Shown one piece after another: positions 44,573-60,000 of a DNA stretch of 64,000 bases. The notes beneath the pieces are model-generated. The model did not search any database, was not told where the DNA came from, and saw nothing but the letters and a program-made list of their open reading frames with translations. The position numbers and the translations under genes are program-made. How positions within the stretch are numbered: the stretch's first letter is position 1; each line of letters starts with the position of its first letter. The stretch spans positions 1-64,000 of the forward strand of contig CALDEM010000017.1 of NCBI GenBank assembly GCA_937942435.1, written 5' to 3'. This DNA is from an uncultured Saprospiraceae bacterium. Its GTDB lineage: Bacteria; Bacteroidota; Bacteroidia; Chitinophagales; Saprospiraceae.

Positions 44573-46147
44573 ATGGAGGATTTTAGTCTTGGTGGGTTGG
44601 ATATAGGGATTGTAATTGGTTATTTTATCTTAGTTCTCTTGATCGGTCTATCTGTAGCGAGAAAGAATAAGACGGATGAAGACTTATTTCTTGGAGGTCG
44701 TACTTTCACATGGGGCTTGATCGGTCTTTCCATATTTGCGTCTAACATATCGAGCTCAACAATCATAGGTCTATCAGGCGTAGCATATAGCTCTGGAGTA
44801 GTACAGTCAGTCTACGAATGGATGTCTGGTATCCCGCTCATCGTTGCTGCGGCGATTTTTATCCCGATGTATCTTAAGGCTAAGATCACCACTATACCAG
44901 AATATCTCTCATTGAGATACGATGATAGATCAAGGACGTTTTTCTCCGCTATGACCATATTTATGAGTGTTGTGATTGAGATGGCAGGAGGTCTTTATGC
45001 AGGTGCCTTAGTGCTGCAGAGTTTCTTTCCTAATTTAGTATTGTGGCAGACTTGTTTTTTCCTTGCCGCTTTTGCAGGGGTATATACAGCAGCAGGTGGA
45101 TTAAAAGCAGTTGTATATACTGATGCTATCCAGGCTGTGATACTCATACTCGGTTGTTCTTATCTCACTTATGTATTATTTGCTGAGTTGGATTTTGATT
45201 GGGCACGAGTAGTAGCATCTGTGCCAGAAGGCCATCTGTCTATGGTGAGACCGATAGATGATCCGACCTTACCTTGGGCGGGTCTCCTGATTGGTGTACC
45301 TTTTATGAGTTTTTGGTACTTTACAACTAATCAATTTATCGTTCAAAGGATACTTGGGAGCAAAGATGTAAGGCATGCTAGATGGGGTATGATGTTCGCT
45401 GGTTTTCTAAAAGTCATACCCTTGTTTATGATGGTGATCCCAGGAGTATTAGCGATTAGTGTTCTGCCTGGTATAGAGAATCCTGACATGGTCTTCCCAA
45501 CAGCTATGAAGCAGTTTTTACCTGTTGGGATCATAGGTTTAGTCTTGGCAGGTCTTGTATCGGCTATTATGTCGAGTGTAGATTCTATCCTCAACAGTTC
45601 ATCAACACTTATAGTTGTTGATTTTATAAAACCGAGAAATCCTGATTTTACTTCCAAGCAGTTAGTGAAGTACGGGCGGATAATCACAATCATACTGACC
45701 ATCTTTGCTGCTCTCTGGGCTCCGCAGATTGCAAACTTTACAGGTTTATGGGATTATCTACAGCAGATGTTCTCCATTGTAGTACCGCCAATAATAGTTA
45801 TTTTTTTAGTAGGTGTGTTTTTCAAAAGAGGCAATGGTTATGGCTCGATAATGACATTAACCCTGGGTACTCTTTTTGGGGTTACGCTATTTGTTTTAGA
45901 GCAGTTTGATATGTGGCACATTCACTACACCATCAATGTAGGTATCATGATATTGTTTAGCACAGCTGTATTTGTCTTGGCGAGCTATCAAAGACCTGCA
46001 CCAGAGCTAAGTAGGATTGAAAATCTAACTTACACCAACGCTCTGCTTGGAGAGGGTATGGAAGGGCTCCCTTGGTATAAAGATTATAGAACCCACGCTA
46101 TATTTTTAGTGCTACTGATATTATGGATTCTAATTACCTTCTGGTAG
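44573..46147 (+). CDS. Sodium:solute symporter (SSS/SGLT family)
   Basis: 524 aa with about 13-14 membrane spans. Signatures: FLGGRTFTWGLIGLSIFASNIS, AAGGLKAVVYTDAIQA (the classic SSS GGxxAVxxTDxxQ) and GLVSAIMSSVDSILNSSSTL. Sodium-driven uptake of a sugar, sialic acid or similar solute. The GH2 beta-galactosidase gene begins 33 bp downstream, so galactosides or their products are a plausible substrate; that is inference. Confidence 0.93.
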   Translation: MEDFSLGGLDIGIVIGYFILVLLIGLSVARKNKTDEDLFLGGRTFTWGLIGLSIFASNISSSTIIGLSGVAYSSGVVQSVYEWMSGIPLIVAAAIFIPMYLKAKITTIPEYLSLRYDDRSRTFFSAMTIFMSVVIEMAGGLYAGALVLQSFFPNLVLWQTCFFLAAFAGVYTAAGGLKAVVYTDAIQAVILILGCSYLTYVLFAELDFDWARVVASVPEGHLSMVRPIDDPTLPWAGLLIGVPFMSFWYFTTNQFIVQRILGSKDVRHARWGMMFAGFLKVIPLFMMVIPGVLAISVLPGIENPDMVFPTAMKQFLPVGIIGLVLAGLVSAIMSSVDSILNSSSTLIVVDFIKPRNPDFTSKQLVKYGRIITIILTIFAALWAPQIANFTGLWDYLQQMFSIVVPPIIVIFLVGVFFKRGNGYGSIMTLTLGTLFGVTLFVLEQFDMWHIHYTINVGIMILFSTAVFVLASYQRPAPELSRIENLTYTNALLGEGMEGLPWYKDYRTHAIFLVLLILWILITFW

Positions 46148-50637
<4,490 letters not shown>

Positions 50638-50685
50638 AGTTTATTATTCTGAGTAAAAGATAGACACTATTTGACGAAAGTTAGA

Positions 50686-51375
50686 CTATGGATGTACGAT
50701 ACAGTCAAAGAATGTCTTGGGATATGGTTCTCCTCTTAAAGTATAGTGCCACCATTCTTTAGAATAAGACCTGAAGCCACCATCAGACATCATTGTCTTT
50801 AAAAAGAATCGATTTTTTAATTGAGTCTTTGTGATATTAGTATAGTCATGATGTGAGATCTCACCAAAGTAGTCATAAGGGCTGCCCATATCCACCTCAG
50901 TTTTGTCCTTTAAATGGTAAAGAGTCAAGTCTATAGTACTTCCTCTGCTGTGTCCAGATCGAGTAGAGATATAGCCTAGGCGAAACAAGTTTTTCTTATC
51001 CTGCTTAGGATAGTATTCCTGCTTCGCAAGTGTATCGGCAGGATTCTTTGACCAGTCTATAAAATCATTCACCGCTGTCTGCGGTCTGTATGTGTCAAAG
51101 ATCTTAAGGCCATAACCAAGCTTGTTGAGTCGCTCTTCTATGTCTTTAAGTGCTTGAGCAGCTGGCGTCGTGATTACGATGCGTTCAGTTTTGTAGCCCG
51201 CTACTTGCCTTCCTAAAAAATTATGATCTGAAGCATATCGTACATCATATATAGCTTGAGCAAGTACTTCGTCTAAGTACACAAATCCTAAAGAGTCCAT
51301 CCATTGCTCAGTGTCCTGACCACAGAGTTGGCCTAACATAATTGTAGACAAGAAAATAATATATAATTGCTTCAT
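50686..51375 (-). CDS. D-Ala-D-Ala dipeptidase, VanX/DdpX-type (peptidase M15D)
   Basis: 229 aa with signal peptide (about 1-19). Zinc ligands His142, Asp149 and His210, catalytic Glu207 (SGHSRGSTIDLTL and KEWWHYTL), transition-state Arg97 in TYRPQ. It cleaves D-alanyl-D-alanine in the periplasm, recycling peptidoglycan fragments; no van-type operon surrounds it, so resistance is not implied. It lies 35 bp downstream of the DUF3291 gene, same strand. Confidence 0.92.
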   Translation of the reverse strand: MKQLYIIFLSTIMLGQLCGQDTEQWMDSLGFVYLDEVLAQAIYDVRYASDHNFLGRQVAGYKTERIVITTPAAQALKDIEERLNKLGYGLKIFDTYRPQTAVNDFIDWSKNPADTLAKQEYYPKQDKKNLFRLGYISTRSGHSRGSTIDLTLYHLKDKTEVDMGSPYDYFGEISHHDYTNITKTQLKNRFFLKTMMSDGGFRSYSKEWWHYTLRGEPYPKTFFDCIVHP

Positions 51376-51410
51376 TATAAAAAATTAGAAATATACAAAT
51401 TGCGCAGTAG

Positions 51411-51857
51411 CTAATTAGAAAAGCGAGTGTACGACTTAAAGTCAAATGCATATTCAGTAGACCCGTTATCCCAAAGATGATCTAACCTTTTCTTGCCTTC
51501 ATCAGCATCTGGCATGTGGTTGTGATCTGTCCACCAAAGACACATATGTGGTTTGTCAAACGGCTCGAACCACTCATGTCTTCTTTTGAAAAATGACATA
51601 TGATCTGTATGATAAGCGTATGTCTTCAAAGCTTCCAGATCTGTCCACACTGAGATGTTGACTATCATCAACTCGTTTTTGTAAGGATTAAATGAAGTAG
51701 CATTGTTCTCATCATCCTTAAGTCGCCATATGAATCCAGGGGCCGCTTCTGCTATCGCATTGATCTTATCAAGATTATCAGCAAAGTCTGCTATCATGGG
51801 ATCATCAATAGGAGCTTTCAGTAATCCGATATTGATATGGGCTAAAAGTGTACTCAT
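51411..51857 (-). CDS. DUF3291 domain protein
   Basis: 148 aa, soluble. Starts LAHINIGLLKAPIDDP and ends with the P-x-MCLWWTDxNHxP motif of DUF3291, a dimeric ferredoxin-like alpha/beta fold related to monooxygenase-like proteins; function unknown. Probably co-transcribed with the downstream dipeptidase gene. Divergent from the TIGR03643 gene. Confidence 0.87.
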   Translation of the reverse strand: MSTLLAHINIGLLKAPIDDPMIADFADNLDKINAIAEAAPGFIWRLKDDENNATSFNPYKNELMIVNISVWTDLEALKTYAYHTDHMSFFKRRHEWFEPFDKPHMCLWWTDHNHMPDADEGKKRLDHLWDNGSTEYAFDFKSYTRFSN

Positions 51858-51925
51858 GTGACCAAGTTAAAAGAGAAGAACGAACCATCTCGATTTTTAT
51901 GAGTTTATCTTTTTGTATCATTAAA

Positions 51926-52279
51926 ATGAAGGGTTCATTGGAACAGAACAAATTTGTCAAACAGAATCACTGCGCAAAGAACAAGTCTACGGCTATCGTG
52001 ACTGCTTATGAGCTGAGTGATAGAGACTTAGATCGTATCGTTGAGATGGGTTGGGAAGACAGAACTCCATTTGATCAGATCAAGATGCAGTTTGGATTGT
52101 CAGAAGGAGAAGTGATACGGATCATGAGAAATCAGATGAAGCCATCCAGCTTTAGGATGTGGCGGAAGAGGGTGCAAGGAAGATCAACAAAGCATCTAGC
52201 AAAGAGAAATTATGTCAGAGGCAACTTCAAGTGTAGCAGGCAAGGACATATCAACCATAACAAAATCAGTAAGCGATGA
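51926..52279 (+). CDS. TIGR03643 family small protein
   Basis: 117 aa from ATG 51926; two earlier in-frame starts would run into the divergent gene. Core ELSDRDLDRIVEMGWEDRTP then FGLSEGEVIRIMR, a helix-turn-helix-like segment, then a basic tail. The family usually travels with DUF2256, an SDR and a cryptochrome/photolyase-like gene; only the SDR is here. Its stop overlaps the SDR start by 4 bp (ATGA), showing coupling. A DNA-binding role is possible but unproved. Confidence 0.85.
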   Translation: MKGSLEQNKFVKQNHCAKNKSTAIVTAYELSDRDLDRIVEMGWEDRTPFDQIKMQFGLSEGEVIRIMRNQMKPSSFRMWRKRVQGRSTKHLAKRNYVRGNFKCSRQGHINHNKISKR

Positions 52280-52953
52280 GTAAGCTCTTAATTATAGGTG
52301 GTAGCAAAGGCATCGGTGCCGCTATCTTGGCAGAACAGATCAATAAAAGAGTCTGTATCAATGTAAGTAGGAGCGAACCAGATATTGCTGGAGATGTCGA
52401 GCATCATAGCTTAGATGTTTTGACAGACGACTTACCTGATATAGAAGATCTGAAGACGATCATCTATTGTCCTGGTAGTATCAACTTAAAACCGATCTCT
52501 TCATTGAAAGAAGATGACTTTAGAGCTGATTTTGATATCAATGTGATAGGAGCTGTACGAGTGATCAAGAAGTATCATAGGCAACTAAAACGAACAGAAG
52601 GAGCATCGATTATATTATTTAGTACAGTTGCTGTGGCGCAAGGGATGGCATTTCATGCAAGTGTAGCTGCAGCTAAAGGTGCTTTAGAAGGATTGGTGAA
52701 ATCGCTTGCAGCTGAGTTTGCACCTAAGATAAGAATCAATGCTATCGCACCTACGATCACAGACACACCTCTTGCGGCTGGCATACTCAAGAATGAAGAG
52801 ATGAGAAAGAAGATGAGTGAGAGACATCCCTTAAAGCGGATCATACATCCTGGTGAGGTAGCAGGCCTGGCTGATTTTCTCATGAGCGATAATGCCGCGT
52901 CGATGACAGGCCAAGTGCTCCAAGTAGATGCAGGCATCACAACTATAAGGTAG
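52276..52953 (+). CDS. SDR-fold protein with Val in place of the catalytic Tyr
   Basis: 225 aa. Cofactor loop GGSKGIG (8-14), Ser116 in LFSTVAVAQ, Lys134 and the ending TGQVLQVDAG show an SDR fold. The YxxxK motif reads Val130-A-A-A-Lys134, so the catalytic Tyr is missing while Lys is kept. The first gene of the pair (TIGR03643) overlaps it by 4 bp. A flavin reductase gene lies further down, suggesting a redox or cofactor-linked pathway. Reaction unknown. Confidence 0.88.
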   Translation: MSKLLIIGGSKGIGAAILAEQINKRVCINVSRSEPDIAGDVEHHSLDVLTDDLPDIEDLKTIIYCPGSINLKPISSLKEDDFRADFDINVIGAVRVIKKYHRQLKRTEGASIILFSTVAVAQGMAFHASVAAAKGALEGLVKSLAAEFAPKIRINAIAPTITDTPLAAGILKNEEMRKKMSERHPLKRIIHPGEVAGLADFLMSDNAASMTGQVLQVDAGITTIR

Positions 52954-52979
52954 AAGTCATTATACAAATTAGAATCTTT

Positions 52980-52995
52980 AGACCTCTTGGTCTTT
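52980..52995 (+). terminator. Weak hairpin after the SDR gene
   Basis: AGACC-TCTT-GGTCT followed by TT. Short stem, so at most partial termination before the small downstream gene. Confidence 0.35.
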
Positions 52996-53010
52996 ATAAA
53001 TTAGAAAAGT

Positions 53011-53178
53011 ATGTTCGGATTATTCAAAAAAAAATCACCGGCTGACAAACTTAGAGCAGAGTATAAAAAGCTAATGGAAGAAGCTTTTAATCTCTCTAAA
53101 ACGGATCGGACTGCTGCAGATCTCAAGACGGCAGAAGCGGATAAGATCATGACTCAGATAGAAGCTTTAGAAGCATAG
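53011..53178 (+). CDS. Lacal_2735 family small protein
   Basis: 55 aa, a short gene easily missed. The sequence begins MFGLFKKKSPADKLRAEYKK, continues with a KTDRTAADLKTAEADK segment and ends in an acidic helix, the pattern of the Lacal_2735 family, small helical proteins widespread in Bacteroidota. Likely a cytoplasmic coiled helix; function unknown. It sits between the SDR and flavin reductase genes (9 bp to the latter), same strand. Confidence 0.82.
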   Translation: MFGLFKKKSPADKLRAEYKKLMEEAFNLSKTDRTAADLKTAEADKIMTQIEALEA

Positions 53179-53187
53179 TACATACTC

Positions 53188-53820
53188 ATGAAGTACTTTT
53201 CTAAGCAGGAGATCATGGATGGCGATGCGATGTTCAGACGTCATCTCATCAATAGTCTTAGTGGATATAAGTCTGCTAATCTTATCGGGACCATCTCGCC
53301 AGATGGTGTACCTAATCTCTCGCTCATCAGTAGTGTCGTACATGTCGGTGCATCTCCGCCTATGCAAGGATTTGTCATGCGACCCTTGACAGTGGAGCGT
53401 CAGACTTATGAGTACATAAAGGCCTCCGGCCAGTATACTATCAACCATGTGCATCTTGACTTTATAGATAAAGCTCATTATGCTTCTGCAAAATTTGGTA
53501 AAGATGAATCGGAGTTTGAGGCATGTCAACTGACAGCTACTTATCTCGATGGTCATGAAGCTCCTTATGTATCAGAGTCTCGCATCAAGTTGGGTATGCG
53601 TTACGAAGACGAGTTTCTAATCAAGCAGAATAATACCATCATGATTATCGGTACGATAGAACACATCTATGTTGATGATGATGCTTTGCAACCAGATGGT
53701 AATCTTGACTTGAGTAAGGTAGATGATGTTGCAGTGAGCGGATTAGAAACTTATTATAAAGTTGATAAGGCAGCTCACTTTAAGTTTGCAAGGGTAGGGC
53801 AGTGGCCTGAATCAGATTGA
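53188..53820 (+). CDS. Flavin reductase family protein (FMN-binding split barrel)
   Basis: 210 aa. A split-barrel FMN fold is indicated by ANLIGTISPDGVPNLSLIS near the start, the FVMRPLTVERQTYEYIKASG segment and GQYTINHVH. Such proteins reduce flavin with NAD(P)H or bind FMN as a prosthetic group. It follows the Lacal_2735 gene by 9 bp and is the last of the TIGR03643-SDR-small protein-flavin reductase run. Confidence 0.88.
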   Translation: MKYFSKQEIMDGDAMFRRHLINSLSGYKSANLIGTISPDGVPNLSLISSVVHVGASPPMQGFVMRPLTVERQTYEYIKASGQYTINHVHLDFIDKAHYASAKFGKDESEFEACQLTATYLDGHEAPYVSESRIKLGMRYEDEFLIKQNNTIMIIGTIEHIYVDDDALQPDGNLDLSKVDDVAVSGLETYYKVDKAAHFKFARVGQWPESD

Positions 53821-53946
53821 TATTTTCTCTTTTATAGGTTTCCAACTTTATAATCAAGTTAGGCATGGACTATTGATTTATATTGATGGTCATAAGTGTA
53901 ATAAGTATTTGCAATAGCGTAATTATAATCCTGCTTATAGTGTTGA

Positions 53947-53983
53947 TATAAAAAAAGAGTGAGCAACTTAAGCTGCTCACTCT
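53947..53983 (-). terminator. Intrinsic terminator of the giant propeller-spondin gene
   Basis: 10-bp perfect stem (53956-53965 with 53974-53983), 8-nt loop, and a T-run on the minus strand (53950-53956). It lies 45 bp past the stop of the giant gene. Confidence 0.9.
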
Positions 53984-54027
53984 CACTAATAGATGTTAAC
54001 CTAGTCATCTAAAAGATTTATGAAGAA

Positions 54028-57000
54028 CTATTTTTGAATGATGAATTTTTCAAACATTACATTTTCTCCATCATTTAGTTGTACAATATAGACACCGCTA
54101 TTAAGTGGAGAGATGTCTAATGTCTCTGTATATATACCGGCTGCTCTGCCTGTCACATTAGTTTGTTGGATTGTTCTTGATCCATCAACACTAAGGATAG
54201 ATAGTGTATAGTCTGTAGCTACTTGCAGCTCGAACTCAAGACTGAGCACGTTGCCAGAAGTAGGATTAGGATATACACTCATTCCTGCGAATGTTCTCTC
54301 ACTACTTGCACGGTTAGTAGCGATGAGGTCGCCACCGATGATGCCCGTAGGATTGTCATTAGATGAACTAAGCGAAGCAAGAGCTGCTATAGTTTCGTCT
54401 CTGTCAAAGATGCCAGCATCTTCAGTTATTGCGCCTACAGATACAATACCTTGTATATTGTTCTGTGGTAGACCACCTACCTCTTGAAGAAGTGTAAGCT
54501 CAGTACCATCGATAGCATAAACACCTACCTCACCAGATAGCCCATATGCTTGATATAAGTACTGACCATCATCAGAGATCCAGAGATCTATCCATCCTTC
54601 AGTTGTCCCGAAGGCAGCTGCTGGGTCAGTTGTGTTACCCGTTGCACCAGTACCTTGAGCTGCTACTTGATCGAGTAATTCTACATCTCCGTTATTGAAG
54701 CTATACGCAGCAAGTCCTGCTTCGATAGCATTGGATACGAAGAAAGTATTGTCATCAGAGAAGTCTAACCAACATGCTGTACGTCCAGTGTTGTTAGTAC
54801 CACTTGCAACGTCTAAGTCGACTGGGACAAATGCATTGTTAACGATCTGCCAAGTCGAGACAGAACCATCTTGAAGTGCTGGGAACGCGGGTGGCGTACC
54901 ATCAGGTTGGAACTCACGAGCCTCAGTTACAACTACATAGTTGTCACCTACGATCTGAAATCCTATCGCAGAAGGAAGGTTTCTACCTTCTGAGTTACCT
55001 CTTAATGTAGAAGTCGCGCCATCTAATTGGTTAGCTGAAAGCGTGCCATCTTCATTAACACTGTATAGTACAATCTCATCTTCGCTACCACTTCCTAGGG
55101 CAGCAGCTCCTGAGTTGATAGACGCTACAACTACGTAGTCACCTTCTGGAGAGAACTGTATAGCAGAAGGTCTGTTAGCTAAGATTCTTCTCGAGCCTTC
55201 GATCGGCATAAGCGTACCATCATCAAGTAACCAATATCCAGCTACACTTCCTTGTTGTCCTGGCTCACCAAGATCAAGAAACTCTGCTTGAGTGATATTA
55301 CTTACGTAAATTAAGCCATTGACACCTTCTATATCAGCTGGTGTGTAAGCGATAGAGTTAGGACCTACATCAAGTGTAGACTCAGTATCTATCACATCCA
55401 GTGAGAAGTCATCATTGACAGCCATAGAAGTTACTGTATTGCTTCCTGCATTTACGGCAAGTACAAATCTGTTATCAAGAGACTTAGTGATCGCATAAGC
55501 AGAGATAAGTGGATCAAGTCCTTCTCCTCCGTCAAAGTCACCACCGTTGCCACCTGTTGGGAACTCACCTATTGGTGTAAGTGTTCCGTCTGCAGACTGT
55601 CCAAAAGCAACTACTGAGTTAGGACCTTGGACATTTCCTGCCACTTGTCCTTCTCCGTTAGACATTGCAAATACAGCTCCTACGATGCTGCTTGCATCAC
55701 CTTGTACTCTATTCACATAGATCTGATTAGAAAGATCAAAACATCCTTCTAACTGAGCTATGTTGTTTCCAACTGCTAGACCAGTAAGGCCATCTTCGTA
55801 TGACATGTGGTATACGTAGCAAAGACCTACTCCTGCTTCGTCAAATTCTGGCGCACTAAATGTTGGTGGAAGCCCCAAGATATAACCTGAAGCATCTGTC
55901 ACTACCCACTGGCTGTTAGCACCATTATTAGCTCTAAGCGTTATACCATCCTCAGGGATGTTGTCTGCTATACCGTCTACTGTGAACGTGAACGGTCCAC
56001 CCGTGATCGTACCACCTTCAACATCACAAGTACTAAGGTTATCGATTCTTTCAAATCTCCAGATACCTAAGCTTCTGATACTGCCATCTTCACCTGCAAG
56101 TACACCATCAGTGATCCTTGAGATCGGCTGACGTGGTTGTGTATCTTGATTATCAGATCTAAAAGTTTCTCCACTATCAGAACCAGTATCATAGGGTATG
56201 AACTGAGCGATAGCACTTTCTACAAACTCACCATCTCTCATCAAGTTGAAATCTCTAAGTGCAACGATCCAATCTGGACTCGGAGCGATCATAGAAGTCG
56301 CACTAAACAAAGGGTGCGAACTTGATATCTCAAAAGTAGTCGAGATCGTATCTGGAGAAGGTCTCACACGAGTTGCACTTTCTATATAAGTCTCGCCAGC
56401 ACCTGTCAAGATTACATTGGCTAGTTCTGAGTCAATCGGATCTCTTGATCCAGTTTGCGATATGTTTACAAGTCCTGGAGTTGCTATATCACCTTCGTTA
56501 AACAATCTAACTGAAGCATTGTGCGTCAATCCAGCTACTGGAGACCATCTTGCCTCATTAGGCGTATCAGCTGGAAAATCAGTAGGGTGAGAAACTTCAC
56601 TCCATAGAGCATCAAAAGTTACTCTGTATGTTGCTGTCACCTCGTTAGCATCATCAGGCTTCTGGCCTACAGATACGATACCTTGGATATTGTTAGATGG
56701 TAATCCACCTATCTCTTGAAGTAGTGTAAGCTCTGTACCATCGATAGCATATACACCTACCTCACCTGAGAGTCCGTACGCTTGATATAAGTACTGGCCG
56801 TCATCAGAGATCCAAAGATCTATCCAACCTTCTGTAGTGCCAAATGCTGCAGCAGGATCTGTTGTGTTACCCGTTGCACCAGTACCTTGAGCAGCTACTT
56901 GGTTGATCAATTGTATGTTACCATCGTTAAAGCTATAAGAAGCTAGTCCTGCCTCGATAGCATTGGATACGAAGAAAGTATTGTCATCAGAGAAATCTAA

Positions 57001-60000
57001 CCAACAAGCCGTACGGCCTGTGTTATTAGTACCTGAAGCTACGTCAAGAGCGATCGGTACAAGTGTACCATCGTTCTCTATCTGCCACGTTGAGACAGAA
57101 CCATCTTGAAGTGCTGGGAAAGCAGGTGGCGTACCGTCTGCTTGAAACTCACGAGCTTCTGTTACTACGACGATGTTGTCACCAACGATCTGGAAACCAA
57201 TCGCAGAAGGAAGGTTTCTATTTTCTGCATTGCCTCTAAGTGTTGAAGTTGCACCGTCTAAGTGATCATCAGAAAGCGTACCATCAGCATTTACACTATA
57301 TACTACGATCTCATCTTCGCTTCCACTTGCAAGAGCAGCAGAACCAGAGTTGATAGAAGCAACTACTACAAAGTCACCATCAGGAGAGAACTGTACAGCA
57401 GAAGGTCTATTGGCCAATCTTCTTCTTGAGTCTTCGATAGGTTCTAGTCTACCATTATTCATCAATTTGAATCCTACGATACTACCTTGTTGTGCTGGCT
57501 CTCCTTCAAGAAGGAATTCAGAACGAGTGATATTACTTACGTAGACCAATCCATTGACGCCTACAAGTCTTGAAGGAACGTAAGCGATAGAGTTAGGTCC
57601 GATATCAAAAGTTGATTCTGTATCAACAACTTCTAAAGTAAAGTCATCATTGACTCTCATAGAAGTTATTGTGTTGCTACCAGCATTGACTGCCATAACA
57701 TATCTGTTGTCATTAGACTTAGTGATTGCATATGCAGAGATAAGTGGATCAAGTCCTTCACCTCCGTCAAAGTCACCACCGTTACCACCTGTTGGGAAAG
57801 ATCCCATAGCAGTTAGTGTGCCATCAGCAGCTTGAGCATATGCTACCACTGAGTTAGGACCCTGAAGGATACCAGGCACTTGTCCTTCTCCATTAGACAT
57901 AGCGTATACAGCACCGACGATCCGAGAATCATCTTGTACCCTTTTCACATAAATTTCATTTGATAAGCTAAAGCAACCAGAGAAATCAGCAATGTTATTA
58001 CCCATTTCGAGACCAGAAATCTCGTCATAAGATAAGTGGTAAACATAGCATAATCCAGGACCAGCTTCATCAAAGTCAGGACCTGTGAATGAACCAGGAA
58101 GACCTAAGATGTAACCATTAGCATCAGTAATAACCCACTGGCTATTAGCTCCTGTGTTTCCACTCAAAGTGATACCATCAGCAGGGATGTTATCAGGAGT
58201 GCCATCAACATCAAATGTGAATGGACCACCTGCGATAGAACCACCTGCAACATTACAGTTACTACCTGCGTCTATGCGCTCAAATCTCCAAACACCTAAA
58301 CTGTTGATGTTGCCATTTTCGTCAGCTAGTAAACCATCAGTGATTTCAAAGATTCCACCTTGAGGTACTGTTGGTTGATTATCAGAACGGAAAGTTTCTC
58401 CACTATCAGAATTAGTATCGTAAGGGATAAACTGTGCTATCGCACTTTCAACAAATTCACCATTTTGGAATAAGTTATAATCTCTAAGAGCAACCATCCA
58501 ATCTGGACTTGGTGCGATCATAGAAGTCACACTCACTAAAGAGTGAGACTCTGTTACTTTGAAAGTAGTAGAGATCGTATCCGGACTTGGACGAACTCTA
58601 GTGAGACTCTCTATGTAAAATTCGCCAGCTGGAGAGTTAACAACTGCAGCTAGTTCTGAATCAAGAGGATCTCTTGAGCCTGACTGAGAAATATTGACTA
58701 AACCTTGAGAAACGATATCACCATCATTGAACAATCTAACTGAAGAGTTGTGCGTCAAACCAGCTACTGGTGACCATCTAGCTTCGTTAGGTGGATCAAG
58801 AGGAAATTCGTTAGGGTGTGATTGTTGAGACCAAAGAGCATCAAAAATCAATCTATACTCAGCAGTAGCTTCATTAGCTGCTATTTGAGGCTGACCTACA
58901 GATACGATGCCTTGAACATTATTTTGAGGCAGGCCACCAATCTCTTGGAGAAGAGTTAATTCAGTACCATTAATAGCATATACACCTACTTCACCAGTAA
59001 GACCGTAGCATTGATATAAGTACTGACCGTCATCAGAGATCCAAAGATCTATCCACCCTTCAGTAGTAGCGAAAGCAGAGGCGCCGTCAGTAGTATTGCC
59101 AGTAGCACCCGTACCTTGAGCTGCTACTTGATTAACCAACTGAACATTACCATCATTGAAAGTGAATGATGCCAAACCAGCTTCAATTGCATTAGATACA
59201 AAGAAAGTATTGTCATCAGAGAAGTCTAACCAACAAGCTGTACGGCCTGTATTGTTAACGCCTGTAGCAACGTCTAAAGCGATTGGCTCTAATTGCCCAT
59301 CATTCGTTATCTGCCAAGTAGATACTGAACCATCCTGTAGTCCAGGGAATACTGGAGGTGACCCATCTGCTCTAAACTCTCTTGCTTCTGTTACAACTAA
59401 GATATTTTCTCCAACGATCTGGAAACCAATAGCTGAAGGTAAGTTTCTGTTCTCAGCGTTACCTCTTAAAGTAGATGTAGCACCTGATAATTGATCTTCA
59501 GTAAGTGTACCATTAGCAGGATTAACTCCGTATACGACAACCTCATCTTGGTTGCCATTTGCAAGGACAGCAGCACCAGCATTGATAGAAGCAACCACTA
59601 CGAAGTCACCATCAGGAGAGAACTGTATAGCAGAAGGTCTGTTATTTAATTCTCTTCTTGAACCTTCTATAGGGAGAAGAGAACCATCATCCATCAGTTT
59701 GTATCCTACGATACTACCTTCTTGACCTGGCTCACCAAGAGCTAGGTTTTCTGTTCTTGCGATATTAGAAACATATACAAAACCATTGACTCCAGAAACT
59801 CTAGAAGGAACGTAAGCGATAGAGTTAGGTCCTATATCAAGTGTAGATTCTGTATCGACAACTGTCAGCGTAAAGTCATTATTGACCCTCATAGAAGTAA
59901 CAGTGTTGCTACCTGCATTGACAGCCATTACAAATTGGTTATCAAGTGACTTAGTGATAGCATAAGCAGAGATAAGCGGATCAAGTCCTTCACCTCCATC

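Noticed and set aside
50686-51375. Vancomycin resistance (vanX) locus
   Set aside because: A lone VanX-type dipeptidase with signal peptide, without vanH/vanA ligase or regulators; a peptidoglycan recycling role is more likely.
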